Source: Mariniphaga sp041684965 (lineage in GTDB: Bacteria; Bacteroidota; Bacteroidia; Bacteroidales; Prolixibacteraceae). From it: DNA of 64,000 nucleotides. Every line of letters starts with the position of its first letter. The first letter of the stretch is position 1. The notes under the pieces are model-generated. The model was given only the letters and a program-made list of their open reading frames with translations. It did not search any database and had not been told where the DNA came from. The stretch lies in NCBI GenBank assembly GCA_041684965.1, contig JAWLGR010000013.1:62001-126000 (forward strand), in the 5' to 3' direction. The position numbers and the translations under genes were made by a program. Below, piece after piece: positions 9,529 through 18,481 of the stretch.

Positions 9529-10293
9529 ATGAGCCATCAAATCCGTATAATGCCTTGCCTGGACATGCAAAACGGGCGTGTTGTAAAGGGAATTCATTTT
9601 GTAGATATTAAAGATGCCGGCGACCCGGTAGAAAGTGCCAAAGCTTACAGCGATGCGGGTGCTGACGAACTTACCATGCTGGATATAACTGCTACAATTG
9701 AAAACAGACCTACGATGATAGACATTGTAAAGCGTATAGCTGAAGTAATATCAATTCCTTTTACAGTTGGGGGTGGCATTTCAAATGTTCAAACAGCAGA
9801 ATCTGTTCTTAAGGCCGGGGCAGATAAGATTTCCACCAGCAGTGCTGTTTTTCTCAAGCCAGATTTAATTGCTGAGATGGTTAAAAATTTCGGAGTAGAG
9901 AAAGTTACGGTAGCAATTGATGTTGACCGGAACGAAGCTATGCCCTCCGGATATGAGGTTTATATTAACGGAGGAAGGACTGCAACGGGAAAAGATGCTG
10001 TGGAATGGGCTAAACAGGTTGACGGGTATGGTGTGCCTGTAATATTACCAACCAGCAAAGCTGGTGACGGTGCCCGTACCGGCTATGACCTGCCGGTTAT
10101 CCGTGCAATAAAAAATGCTGTACAGGCTGAGGTGGTAGCATCTGGAGGGGCAGGAAAATTGGAGCATTTTCCCGAAGCAGTAGAGGCAGGTGCTACAATT
10201 TTACTTGCAGCTTCGGTATTCCATTTTGGAACGCTCCGTATCAAGGATGTTAAAGAATACCTTAAATCGAAGGGGATAAATGTAAGGGGTTAA
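9529..10293 (+). CDS. hisF: Imidazole glycerol phosphate synthase cyclase subunit HisF (divergent, orphan)
   Basis: The 254 residues fit a full (beta/alpha)8 HisF. The catalytic aspartates are present: Asp12 in 'IMPCLDMQNG' and Asp131 in 'VAIDVDRN'. Phosphate-binding motifs 'VGGGISN' (80-86) and 'ASGGAGKLEHF' are intact. HisF converts PRFAR plus ammonia from HisH into IGP and AICAR. The loop after strand 6 is unusual: the family motif TS-[IM]-D-x-D-G reads T-S-K-A-G-D-G (175-181), so the first Asp is Ala and the preceding hydrophobic residue is Lys. No hisH or other his gene lies nearby. It could be the true HisF or a HisF-like amidation/cyclase paralogue. Confidence 0.85.
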   Translation: MSHQIRIMPCLDMQNGRVVKGIHFVDIKDAGDPVESAKAYSDAGADELTMLDITATIENRPTMIDIVKRIAEVISIPFTVGGGISNVQTAESVLKAGADKISTSSAVFLKPDLIAEMVKNFGVEKVTVAIDVDRNEAMPSGYEVYINGGRTATGKDAVEWAKQVDGYGVPVILPTSKAGDGARTGYDLPVIRAIKNAVQAEVVASGGAGKLEHFPEAVEAGATILLAASVFHFGTLRIKDVKEYLKSKGINVRG

Positions 10294-10398
10294 TTTCTTT
10301 CAAAGAATAAATAATAGTGTGCGGGATCGTAGGCCTTGATGGAAACAGTTACAGGAAATGTTTCATGAACCTGTTTCTTTACAATCTACTGTTTCAGG

Positions 10399-11508
10399 TT
10401 AGTTTTTTGTGCTTTGTTCCTGTAATTTTACTAATTCGTACTCCTTGGTTAAGAAGGGATAATCCCAGCATCCCATCCGGTGGAATAGTCGTCCACCAAA
10501 TCCTTTTTTATAAATATGTACCCCATACAACGGATGTTGACGATTCAGGTTTGGGGCAGAGCCAAACATGTCGTATTCCGAACATCCCCATTTTTTGGCA
10601 GTTTTAATTGCTTCCCACTGCAATGCATAGCTTGCCATCAGGTTATCATTGCCTCCTGAAGATGCACCATATAAGTAAACTCCTCTTTTATTGGTTAATG
10701 CCAGGAACATTGATGCCAGGAATTGACCTTCATAATCTGCCATCAACATTTTTATTTGGACGCCATTTTTAGTATTATCCTGGTTCTGCAGAATAGTGGA
10801 AAAATACTGTTCATTCTGTAGGGGCATAGCATGACGCACGGCTGTTTCTGCATATAAATCATACCATTTGCCAATTTGCTCAATTCCATGTTCCTGAACA
10901 CGAATACCTTTTTTTACGGCGCGCCTGATATTGTATCTGGTATTGTATCGCATTTTGTAAAGCAAATCCTTCTCGTTTTGAGTCAGATCCAAAAAGAAAG
11001 TATTTTTGGGTAAAATATCTACAGGGCTTTTTCGCAGGTTCCAGAATTCTGTTTTGTAATTCACCCTGAATTCCTGTATGTTACTATCCGGTGGTCCCAA
11101 CCAGTTTCCTGAACTGTCGAAATAGTCATTGTCCTGTGTCCATTGATTTTGCCACATTAAATCGTATCGGATAAAAATACAGTTCTTGGGCAGGTAACTT
11201 CGTAGTGTTTCGGATAGTTCTTCTAAAAATACTCCCTGGTTTTCAAACGCTGGTTCAATTTTCGGACCATATGGGACATAGGCAAAGCAATGTGTATTGT
11301 TAAGGTATTTTATAAAGATAAGCAAATCATCGTGAATTTTAACGGAACTGTTACCTGAAGGATTCAACAGTTCCTTGGAAACTGTCAGGTCAAAGGCTTT
11401 TGGAATAAATCCCTGGCCATGTTTTACTCTGCCCCAAAATGGTGTTTGGGGTAGAATATTTGTAGGTTTAATGACTTCTAATTCTTTTGTTTCTAAATGG
11501 CAGGTCAT
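10399..11508 (-). CDS. FemAB/GNAT-fold aminoacyl- or acyltransferase
   Basis: The 369-residue protein matches the FemAB-like double-GNAT architecture. It carries the family's 'LLYKMRYNTRYNIRRAVKKG' (split at 'RYNIRRA') basic segment around residue 195, then 'YDLYAETAVRHAM', a 'GQFLASMFLALTNKRGVYLYGA' (split) strand pair, and a C-terminal 'YDMFGSAPNLNRQHPLYGVH' (split) block. In Gram-positives such enzymes add amino acids to the lipid II bridge; in Bacteroidota the role is undefined. No signal peptide is seen, so it is cytoplasmic. It lies near anmK and an M23 peptidase, consistent with a cell-wall role, though 370 bp of non-coding DNA separates it from them. Confidence 0.8.
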   Translation of the reverse strand: MTCHLETKELEVIKPTNILPQTPFWGRVKHGQGFIPKAFDLTVSKELLNPSGNSSVKIHDDLLIFIKYLNNTHCFAYVPYGPKIEPAFENQGVFLEELSETLRSYLPKNCIFIRYDLMWQNQWTQDNDYFDSSGNWLGPPDSNIQEFRVNYKTEFWNLRKSPVDILPKNTFFLDLTQNEKDLLYKMRYNTRYNIRRAVKKGIRVQEHGIEQIGKWYDLYAETAVRHAMPLQNEQYFSTILQNQDNTKNGVQIKMLMADYEGQFLASMFLALTNKRGVYLYGASSGGNDNLMASYALQWEAIKTAKKWGCSEYDMFGSAPNLNRQHPLYGVHIYKKGFGGRLFHRMGCWDYPFLTKEYELVKLQEQSTKN

Positions 11509-11878
11509 TTTTTTTTATTTGCAAAACTATAAAAAAGAAAACAGGTAACCGATTCCTAATAATGTCATGGCAACTGGTAATGACATATATGTAGAACCAC
11601 AGATTGGTAGGACAGCTTTGAGTTTTGGGAGTTTATACTCACTTCAGAGGACATTGGGTTTATTGGATTTAAAATATTAATTAACAAATACTTAACCTGC
11701 TTATTTGGATTAGTCAGATGTTCAGGGTGTCATTATTAAAGGGAATCCTTCCTGTATATGTAATGATTCTTTGTATTCAAATGCAACTCAGTTGAAGTTT
11801 TGAAATGTATATAGTTCGTCTGCATGATTTCCGGTCATTATGATGAAATAAAATGATTATAGTTATTTGATATGACTT
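11509..11878. other. Intergenic stretch without a recognisable gene
   Basis: This 370-bp gap lies between the FemAB-like gene and anmK. I see no credible coding frame, RNA or repeat. The only structure noted is a small inverted repeat, ATGTCAT with ATGACAT around 11562-11587. The upstream promoter of the FemAB-like gene should lie near 11510-11560. Confidence 0.5.
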
Positions 11879-12943
11879 TTATTTAAAAACTGCTCCGGCA
11901 CTGCTGTCTCTTTTTGCCCCTGTTACCGATGCATAACAATTTATTTCTCCCAACTGGCGTAATAGTCCCAGAAAGGCAAAAATCAATGCTTCTTTGAAAT
12001 GTATAATTACTTTAGAAGGGATGCTGATTTCGCAGTTCAAATAATTCTTAAATCGTTCAATAAGAAAATCATTAAATACCCCGCCACCTGTAATTAATAG
12101 TTTTCCCCTGGTTGGAGTTGCAGTGGCTATTTGTTGGGCAATATGTTCATAGGCAGTACGGAGTTTATCCTGAGTTGAAATAACCGATGTTCCCATTAAT
12201 GGCAGGAAGTACATATTCATCCATTCACGGGCGAGTGATTTTGGGGGTGACTTTTGGTAAAATTCCAGCTGGTTCAGCTCTTTTAGTAATTCGTTATTAA
12301 CAATACCTTTTCTGCCTAAATCACCATTGGCATCGTAAGGTTTACCCATTATTTGAGCCAGATGATTTAATATAAAATTTACAGGACAGATGTCGAATGC
12401 AATGCGTTGCTCGTTTTTTTCAAAAGATATATTGGCAAAACCTCCCAGGTTAAGGCATGCTTCATAATCAGGAAAAAGAAGCCGGTCACCTGCCGGTACA
12501 AGTGGTGCACCTTGTCCGCCCAATGCCACATCGCCCGGCCGGAAGTCTGCCACCGTCGTAATACCTGTTTCAGCAGCAATTACGGCTCCGTTTCCAAGCT
12601 GAAAGGTAAAACCTTTATCGGGCTGGTGATAAACCGTATGTCCATGTGAGGAGATTAAATCCGGTTTAAGCTGATGTTTCCGTATGAACCAGTTGATTTG
12701 CTGCCCAAGAAACCTTCCGTATTCATGGTGCAATCCGATTAACAGTACTCCGGGCAATGAATGGGAGTTTATCAGCTTTTCCTCCCACTCAGCAGGGTAT
12801 TTCAAAGTTTCGGCAGCAATTAACTCAAATTCCCACCGGTTTTTTTTTAGTTGGAATTGCACTGCTGCCAAATCAAGCCCATCGAGCGAAGTACCTGACA
12901 TGGTTCCTATTACCAAATGTTTATTTCCAGAATGAGGCTTCAT
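11879..12943 (-). CDS. anmK: Anhydro-N-acetylmuramic acid kinase
   Basis: The N-terminal 'GTMSGTSLDGLD' (13-24) is the signature of AnmK, with further family blocks 'SSHGHTVYHQP', 'VADFRPGDVALGGQGAPLVP' (split) and 'LLITGGGVFNDFLIERF'. The enzyme hydrolyses and phosphorylates 1,6-anhydro-MurNAc to MurNAc-6-P during murein recycling. Length (354) is close to the usual 360-370. Its start codon overlaps the 3' end of the M23 peptidase gene by 23 bp, so the two are translationally coupled: a wall hydrolase followed by an enzyme for its products. Confidence 0.93.
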   Translation of the reverse strand: MKPHSGNKHLVIGTMSGTSLDGLDLAAVQFQLKKNRWEFELIAAETLKYPAEWEEKLINSHSLPGVLLIGLHHEYGRFLGQQINWFIRKHQLKPDLISSHGHTVYHQPDKGFTFQLGNGAVIAAETGITTVADFRPGDVALGGQGAPLVPAGDRLLFPDYEACLNLGGFANISFEKNEQRIAFDICPVNFILNHLAQIMGKPYDANGDLGRKGIVNNELLKELNQLEFYQKSPPKSLAREWMNMYFLPLMGTSVISTQDKLRTAYEHIAQQIATATPTRGKLLITGGGVFNDFLIERFKNYLNCEISIPSKVIIHFKEALIFAFLGLLRQLGEINCYASVTGAKRDSSAGAVFK

Positions 12944-14624
12944 AAATGGTTTTGTTATTTTTAAAGTCGGTTACAGTTAAAATGAGGGTATGTCTTTTGC
13001 CAAATTCAAATCTTTCACGATCGAAATTGTGGGTAATTGTATTTATTTTGGCATCGTATTCGAACAGTGCCCATTTACCGTCAAGCATTGCTTCATAATC
13101 TTTGATTCCCGATAATTCATCTGTAATACGGAAACGGATACGCGATGATTCGGTTAATTCACCATTACTACCCAGGCTAAGTGGAATTACGACAGGTGGT
13201 ATTGTATCAACAGCAACAGCATAGTTTCCGAAACTGCGAATGTGTCCGGTAACCCATCCATTTTCATATGAACCACCAGCAGAAGTAAATTTGCCTGTCA
13301 GAGTATCTACCTTTACCAGCAGTGATTTTTCGTGATATTTTTTGTTGAAAGTTTCTGTTTTTACAGAGAGCAATACATTATCATGCAGGGGAGTGGTTTC
13401 ATCATGTATAATATGAATTGCGGAAAGAAAAGGGTTGGAATGAGGTATTTTTTTATAATTAAACATTAAATCATTGTAGAGTACATTCTCCGGAAACTCA
13501 AGTGCAATATCATCATCAATAAACTCATTGTGCCTGTCGTAGCGGAGGTAACTTGCAAACTGTGGCTCCAATCGTTGTATTTCCATATATCTGCTTACCA
13601 GGGTGAATTCAAGGACAGATGTATTGCCATTTAAATCTTTAAGTTCAATTTTTACAGGATGGAAGTTTCCATCGGTCATTTTAAGGTTCCCTCCACGTTG
13701 TGTAGAACTGTATATACTGAGTCTGTTGCCTGGTTCTATCCAGGTTTTTTGAAATCTGCGCCTGCTGGTCACATATTCTCCATAATCAATAAAGCTGTTT
13801 ATATAACGGGTTTCCTCGAATGAAAACCGGTCCATCTGATGTGAATAGTATAACTCCCCGTCGAACCACAGCTTCAACGAATAAATTCCGCAACGGTTTT
13901 CCGACCCATCAAAAAAATCGTTGGCCTGAATTGCGATACCAATATTCCCATAAACCGGAACCACCGTTTTTTCTTTTAATTGATATTTGCCATTTATATT
14001 GATAACCGGATAGATTTTTTTTTCCGGATTAAAATCCACATGTGAAAAATCATTCATTGGTACCAGCATAATTGAATACAGTTGAGGGGCAATATTATCT
14101 TTTACAGCAAAATTGAACTGAAGCGGATTTAAAGGCTCCTCCGATTGAGTATCCCTGATCTCGAAGTGCAGGTGCGGCCCGCCGGAGCTTCCGCTGTTGC
14201 CAGTTGTTGCAATGATTTCATCTTGTTTTACTTTGAATTGATTTTCCGGTACTTTTACATCTATTCGAAAAGTCTTTTTTTCATACTGAAGATTTTTGAT
14301 GTATTTTTTAATATCTTCCCGAAAATTATCCAGATGAGCATAGACGGAAGTAGTGCCGTTTGGATGGTCAATATAAAGTGCCTTTCCGAATCCGGTAGGT
14401 GAAACAACGATGCGGGAAATGAATCCTTCGGCCACTGAATGAACCGGAAATCCAATCTTGCGCTGAGTCTTGATATCGATGCCCGAATGAAAGTGATTGC
14501 TGCGGAGTTCGGCAAAACTACCACTTAGGAATATTGGGATTTTAACAGGATTTGTATAATAATTCTCCTGTGGTAAAACATCAATTGAGGTGACGGTTAA
14601 AAATAATATTATTAAAAATTTCAT
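12921..14624 (-). CDS. Secreted M23 family metallopeptidase
   Basis: I place the start at 14624, giving 'MKFLIILFLTVTSIDVLPQ' as signal peptide; a longer frame begins at 14639 but would put polar residues before it. Zinc-binding motifs of the LytM fold are present: 'NHFHSGIDIK' (H-x3-D) and 'GGPHLHFEIRD' (H-x-H). The remaining ~390 residues are beta-rich and include a last module with 'IRFRITDELSGIKDYEAML' (split), found in Bacteroidota M23 proteins. It should cleave peptidoglycan stem or cross-link peptides in the periplasm. The gene runs into anmK. Confidence 0.88.
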   Translation of the reverse strand: MKFLIILFLTVTSIDVLPQENYYTNPVKIPIFLSGSFAELRSNHFHSGIDIKTQRKIGFPVHSVAEGFISRIVVSPTGFGKALYIDHPNGTTSVYAHLDNFREDIKKYIKNLQYEKKTFRIDVKVPENQFKVKQDEIIATTGNSGSSGGPHLHFEIRDTQSEEPLNPLQFNFAVKDNIAPQLYSIMLVPMNDFSHVDFNPEKKIYPVININGKYQLKEKTVVPVYGNIGIAIQANDFFDGSENRCGIYSLKLWFDGELYYSHQMDRFSFEETRYINSFIDYGEYVTSRRRFQKTWIEPGNRLSIYSSTQRGGNLKMTDGNFHPVKIELKDLNGNTSVLEFTLVSRYMEIQRLEPQFASYLRYDRHNEFIDDDIALEFPENVLYNDLMFNYKKIPHSNPFLSAIHIIHDETTPLHDNVLLSVKTETFNKKYHEKSLLVKVDTLTGKFTSAGGSYENGWVTGHIRSFGNYAVAVDTIPPVVIPLSLGSNGELTESSRIRFRITDELSGIKDYEAMLDGKWALFEYDAKINTITHNFDRERFEFGKRHTLILTVTDFKNNKTIYEASFWK

Positions 14625-14728
14625 CTGAAAACAAGGCATATATCCGTTTTTAACGTTTATTTCGAGCTATAATTGTTCGGTGTTCGGTTCAATATTTTAT
14701 AAACATTTTTACAATATGGTAAAAATAT

Positions 14729-14736
14729 TAACTTTG
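14729..14736 (+). promoter_or_regulatory. Candidate -7 promoter box for the zapB-like/zapA genes
   Basis: TAACTTTG matches the Bacteroidota sigma-A -7 consensus TAnnTTTG and lies 19 nt upstream of the ATG at 14756. No clean -33 TTG is seen at the usual spacing, so the call is tentative. Confidence 0.4.
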
Positions 14737-14755
14737 TCGGGGAATTGCAGCAAAT

Positions 14756-15049
14756 ATGACCGACGAAGATCGTTTGCTTCTTAATGAATTAAAGGCTAAT
14801 GTGCAGCGGTTGTTTCAGGAATATGTACATTTGAAAACCGTCAATGAATCGCTTGAAGAAAATGTAGCTGTTTTAACAAATGAAATTGCACATCTTCAAA
14901 CGGAGAAGAATGATCTGAATCGAAAGTATGAGAATATAAGAATTGCCAACCATCTTTTATCAGGAAAAGATAAGGATGGGGAAGCAAAAAGAAAAATAAA
15001 CAATATAGTACGGGAAATCGATAAATGTATCGCATTACTCAACAAGTAA
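14756..15049 (+). CDS. Small coiled-coil protein, ZapB-like
   Basis: The 97 residues are almost entirely heptad coiled coil ('LLNELKANVQRLFQEY', 'LTNEIAHLQTEKNDLNRKYE') followed by a conserved 'IRIANHLLSGKDKDGEAK' and a short C-terminal helix. No signal or membrane segment is present. The ATG lies 7 bp before the zapA GTG region's end of spacer, in a tight operon with zapA. In Bacteroidota this gene pair is common, and a ZapB-like role at the Z-ring is plausible, but the similarity is one of fold and context rather than clear homology. Confidence 0.75.
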   Translation: MTDEDRLLLNELKANVQRLFQEYVHLKTVNESLEENVAVLTNEIAHLQTEKNDLNRKYENIRIANHLLSGKDKDGEAKRKINNIVREIDKCIALLNK

Positions 15050-15055
15050 TGAAGG

Positions 15056-15358
15056 GTGAATAAGGATCAATTTAGAATAAATATCAGGATCGAAGGACGT
15101 GTTTATCCACTGAGAATCGATCGCAAAGATGAGGAGAGATACCGTAAGGCTGCAAAAACGGTGAATGAAACAGTGAGTAAGTATAAAAACTTGTTTCAGG
15201 ATAAAGATTCACAGGATATTCTTGCTATGACGGCATTTCAGATAGCACTGGAACATGCCGAAATGCTGGAACGTGAAGATAAGTCTCTTTTTATGGATGA
15301 CCTGAAGGATTTAAATGATGATATTTCTGATTTTTTAAAGGAAAAAGTCAAGGAATAA
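15056..15358 (+). CDS. zapA: Cell division protein ZapA
   Basis: The 100-residue protein has the ZapA N-terminal beta-rich head ('RINIRIEGRVYPLRI', then 'RKAAKTVNETVSKYK') and a C-terminal coiled coil ('ALEHAEMLEREDKSLF'). ZapA bundles FtsZ filaments at midcell. It starts with GTG at 15056, six bases after the stop of the preceding coiled-coil gene; an overlapping ATG at 15049 is in another frame. RNase Y follows after a terminator-like hairpin. Confidence 0.88.
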   Translation: MNKDQFRINIRIEGRVYPLRIDRKDEERYRKAAKTVNETVSKYKNLFQDKDSQDILAMTAFQIALEHAEMLEREDKSLFMDDLKDLNDDISDFLKEKVKE

Positions 15359-15385
15359 GGAATCAGAGTGAAATAAATTTATCGG

Positions 15386-15434
15386 AACCCGTATTGAATC
15401 GCTTTAAAAAAGAGTGATTTTATACGGGTTTTTT
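15386..15434 (+). terminator. Intrinsic terminator between zapA and rny
   Basis: AACCCGTAT (15386-15394) pairs with ATACGGGTT (15422-15430), and the interior AATCGCT/AGTGATT extends the helix. A T-run follows. It should end zapA transcripts, so rny probably has read-through or its own promoter. Confidence 0.75.
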
Positions 15435-15459
15435 AATTAGTTAATTAAAATTAAATGCA

Positions 15460-17022
15460 ATGGATTTGATATCGATAGTCATAGGCGCTGTCGCCGGTTT
15501 TGTAATCGGTGGGGTCCTGGCTTATTATGGCTGGGATAAAGCCCTGAAAAAGAAAAAACGAAAAATAGTTAATGAAGCCAGAAGTGAAGGAGAGGTAATT
15601 AAAAAAGACAAAATTCTTCAGGCCAAAGAGAAATTTCTGCAGCTGAAAGCCGAACATGAGAAGTTTATTCAGGAAAAAAATTCCAAAATAAACGTTTTAG
15701 AGAATAAATTAAACGCACGTGAAACAAGCATAAACCAGCGACGTGAAGAATTACAGAAAAAAACTAAAGAATTTGAAATTTCCCGCAAGGAAGTGGAAAC
15801 CTTAAGGGAGAACCTTAATGCGCAGATGCAAAGGATTGAACTTAAAAATGAAGAACTGGATAAAATTCACCGTTTGAACCTTGAAAAATTGGAACAGCTA
15901 TCGGGATTGTCAGCAGAGGAAGCTAAAGCTCAGCTTGTGGAATCCCTCAAAGATGAGGCACAGTCTGAAGCCGCTGCTTACATTAATGAAATCATGGAGG
16001 AAGCCCGGCAGACTGCCAATAAGGAAGCAAAGAAAATTGTGGTAAAGTCGATACAGCGGGTGGCAACTGAAACTGCAGTTGAGAATGCTGTAACCATTTT
16101 TCATATAGAAAGTGATGAGATAAAAGGCCGTATCATTGGCCGCGAAGGCAGGAATATACGTGCACTGGAAGCTGCCACCGGAGTTGAAATAGTTGTAGAT
16201 GACACCCCGGAAGCTATTGTGCTTTCTGCATTTGACCCGGTACGCCGTGAAATTGCCAGGCTCGCACTGCACCAACTGGTTACCGATGGCCGAATCCATC
16301 CTGCACGAATAGAGGAAGTGGTGGAAAAAGTGAAGAAACAGGTTGAGGAAGAAGTAATAGAAACAGGGAAACGTACTGCTATTGATCTGGGAGTACATGG
16401 ATTGCATCCTGAATTAGTACGGTTGATTGGTAAAATGAAATACCGCTCCTCCTATGGGCAGAACTTACTTCAGCATTCCCGGGAAGTGGCCAATCTGTGT
16501 TCCATAATGGCTGCAGAATTAGGGCTGAACCCTAAGAAGGCAAAACGGGCAGGTCTGCTGCACGATATTGGTAAAGTGCCTGATGACGAGCCAGAATTAC
16601 CGCATGCTGTATATGGTATGAAGCTGGCTGAAAAATACAAGGAAAAACCTGATATCTGCAATGCAATAGGGGCACACCATGACGAAGTGGAGATGGAAAC
16701 ATTACTGGCACCTATAGTGCAGGTTTGTGATGCAATTTCCGGTGCCCGGCCAGGTGCCCGACGTGAGGTAGTGGAATCGTATATTAAACGGCTGAAAGAC
16801 CTCGAAGATCTTGCTCTTTCGTATCCCGGTGTTACCAAAACCTATGCTATTCAGGCCGGTCGTGAACTCCGTGTTATTGTAGGATCTGACAAAATGAGCG
16901 ACAATGAAGCCGAACAATTATCTTACGATATTTCAAAACGTATTCAGGATGAAATGACCTATCCGGGACAGATAAAAATAACTGTAATCAGAGAAACCCG
17001 GGTGGTTAGTTATGCAAAATAA
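15460..17022 (+). CDS. rny: Ribonuclease Y
   Basis: The 520 residues show the full RNase Y order: N-terminal membrane anchor (residues 3-24), long coiled coil (~30-200), KH domain with 'GRIIGREGRN' (223-232), and HD domain with 'LLHDIGKVPDDEPE' (His368-Asp369) plus 'AHHDEVEME'. It is a membrane-bound endoribonuclease starting mRNA decay. Neighbouring zapA is a common arrangement in the phylum. No truncation or frameshift is seen. Confidence 0.96.
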   Translation: MDLISIVIGAVAGFVIGGVLAYYGWDKALKKKKRKIVNEARSEGEVIKKDKILQAKEKFLQLKAEHEKFIQEKNSKINVLENKLNARETSINQRREELQKKTKEFEISRKEVETLRENLNAQMQRIELKNEELDKIHRLNLEKLEQLSGLSAEEAKAQLVESLKDEAQSEAAAYINEIMEEARQTANKEAKKIVVKSIQRVATETAVENAVTIFHIESDEIKGRIIGREGRNIRALEAATGVEIVVDDTPEAIVLSAFDPVRREIARLALHQLVTDGRIHPARIEEVVEKVKKQVEEEVIETGKRTAIDLGVHGLHPELVRLIGKMKYRSSYGQNLLQHSREVANLCSIMAAELGLNPKKAKRAGLLHDIGKVPDDEPELPHAVYGMKLAEKYKEKPDICNAIGAHHDEVEMETLLAPIVQVCDAISGARPGARREVVESYIKRLKDLEDLALSYPGVTKTYAIQAGRELRVIVGSDKMSDNEAEQLSYDISKRIQDEMTYPGQIKITVIRETRVVSYAK

Positions 17023-17052
17023 AGTCGAAAAGTTCATCTGTTAATATAAGGT

Positions 17053-17084
17053 AGGCCCTCCGTTTTCGGGGGGCTTATTATTTT
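17053..17084 (+). terminator. Intrinsic terminator of rny
   Basis: AGGCCCTCCG (17053-17062) and CGGGGGGCTT (17067-17076) form a GC-rich stem with a TTTT loop and one G-U pair, followed by 'ATTATTTT'. It lies 30 bp after the rny stop. Confidence 0.8.
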
Positions 17085-17178
17085 AGGGTTAAATCAGATA
17101 CCTCTGGGAGAAACGATGATTCATAGAATCACTTCCTTGACATTTATCTCAGTATTAGAAAGTGAAACAATGTATGTT

Positions 17179-18378
17179 TTAACCGATAAAATCCCTGAAG
17201 GCATTATACGTTCCACCAGTACGCTCACGCTCCTGCAAAATTTGCTGATTTAATTTCCAGTCGTGGGCCAGGTGTTTCATGGTTTGGTCAGCGTGGGAAA
17301 AGAACATTTTGTAGGATTGGCAGAAACGGGGTTTTCGATTGTCCTTTGGATCTTTTATGCGGTCTTTTGTGCAACCGCCGTAACATTTTGTCAACCATGG
17401 GCAACGACGGCATTCTCCGGGTAGTATTGCTTTTGCAGCACCAAATGCCTGCTGCTTTTTAGAATTCAGCATAGCCGTTATTTTATTGGTCATAACATTT
17501 CCAAGCTTCCATTTGGGTTCAACGAAAAAATCGCAGCTGTATACATTGCCATTGTGCTCAACAACTACATAGGGACCACATTCCTTCATCATGGTACATT
17601 CAGGTGCCTCAAGCCCCACATACGGATAGAATACCGAATCAAAATGTCTTACCTGTGTGGCAGGTTGTCCATTTACGAAGTCTGCCATCCATAAATCAAA
17701 TATCCTGCACAGGAAATCGCCGTAAGCTTTTGCCGAAACGGAATACGGTGCTGCTCTTGAGGGATCGATGGGATCCGTTTCAACAATAGGAATAAACTGC
17801 ATCCATGTCAATCCTAGTGATTTGAAATAGTTATAGGTCTCATCGGGGAATTGTACAGAATAATCGTTTAAGGTAGCCAGTACGTTCACTGCAACCCCGC
17901 TATCGAGCATCATGCGTACATTGTCTTCTACTTTTTGATGAGTACCTTTCCCTGCATTATCCTTGCGATATCGGTTGTGTATATGTTCCGGCCCATCGAG
18001 TGAAAGACCTACCAGCCAGTCAAATTTTTTAAGGAATTCTGCCCATTCCAGGTTTAACAGCGTACCGTTGGTCTGCAGGCCGTTTCCTACCGTTTGTCCA
18101 TGACCATATTTCATTTCCAGTTCAATAGCGCGTTTATAAAAATCAAGCCCCATAAGAGTCGGCTCGCCACCTTGCCATGCAATGGATACTGAATTACCCG
18201 ATTGCTGCATTACCTGGCGAATCATCTCTTCCTGCACTTCATTACTCATACGATGCCTTAATGACTCAGGGAATAGTTCTGCTTTTTCAAGATAAAAGCA
18301 GTAGGTGCAATTTAAATTGCAGTCAGGGCCGGTTGGTTTCACCAGCACCGATGTTAATGGTCGGTGTTTTATAGCCAT
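17179..18378 (-). CDS. Anaerobic sulfatase-maturating enzyme (radical SAM/SPASM)
   Basis: I prefer the start 'MAIKHRPL' at 18378; an in-frame ATG at 18411 adds 11 basic residues. The radical SAM motif is C-x3-C-x2-C in 'CNLNCTYCFY', followed by 'AWQGGEPTLMGLDF' and 'GLQTNGTLL'. The SPASM part has 'MMKECGPYVVVEHNG', 'YSCDFFV' and 'CRRCPWLTKCYGGCTKDR' for two auxiliary 4Fe-4S clusters. It oxidises the active-site Cys or Ser of sulfatases to formylglycine without oxygen. Four Cys-type sulfatases occur in this window (31, 35, 37 and 59 kb), although the maturase is 13 kb away from the nearest. Confidence 0.93.
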   Translation of the reverse strand: MAIKHRPLTSVLVKPTGPDCNLNCTYCFYLEKAELFPESLRHRMSNEVQEEMIRQVMQQSGNSVSIAWQGGEPTLMGLDFYKRAIELEMKYGHGQTVGNGLQTNGTLLNLEWAEFLKKFDWLVGLSLDGPEHIHNRYRKDNAGKGTHQKVEDNVRMMLDSGVAVNVLATLNDYSVQFPDETYNYFKSLGLTWMQFIPIVETDPIDPSRAAPYSVSAKAYGDFLCRIFDLWMADFVNGQPATQVRHFDSVFYPYVGLEAPECTMMKECGPYVVVEHNGNVYSCDFFVEPKWKLGNVMTNKITAMLNSKKQQAFGAAKAILPGECRRCPWLTKCYGGCTKDRIKDPKDNRKPRFCQSYKMFFSHADQTMKHLAHDWKLNQQILQERERTGGTYNAFRDFIG

Positions 18379-18481
18379 TCTCCTTCTCAAAAATTTTATC
18401 AGCTGTTGCAAACATACTAAAATCTGCAGGGTTTCAAAAAATTAAAACTAATTTTACCCATTACATCAAAACATCGGGTAA

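Noticed and set aside
10317..10607. Plus-strand frame downstream of hisF
   Set aside because: Most of it overlaps the 3' end of the FemAB-like gene in antisense and it has no family features.
15910..16407. 165-codon minus-strand frame
   Set aside because: It is the reverse of RNase Y, whose coding frame is fully supported by its KH and HD motifs.
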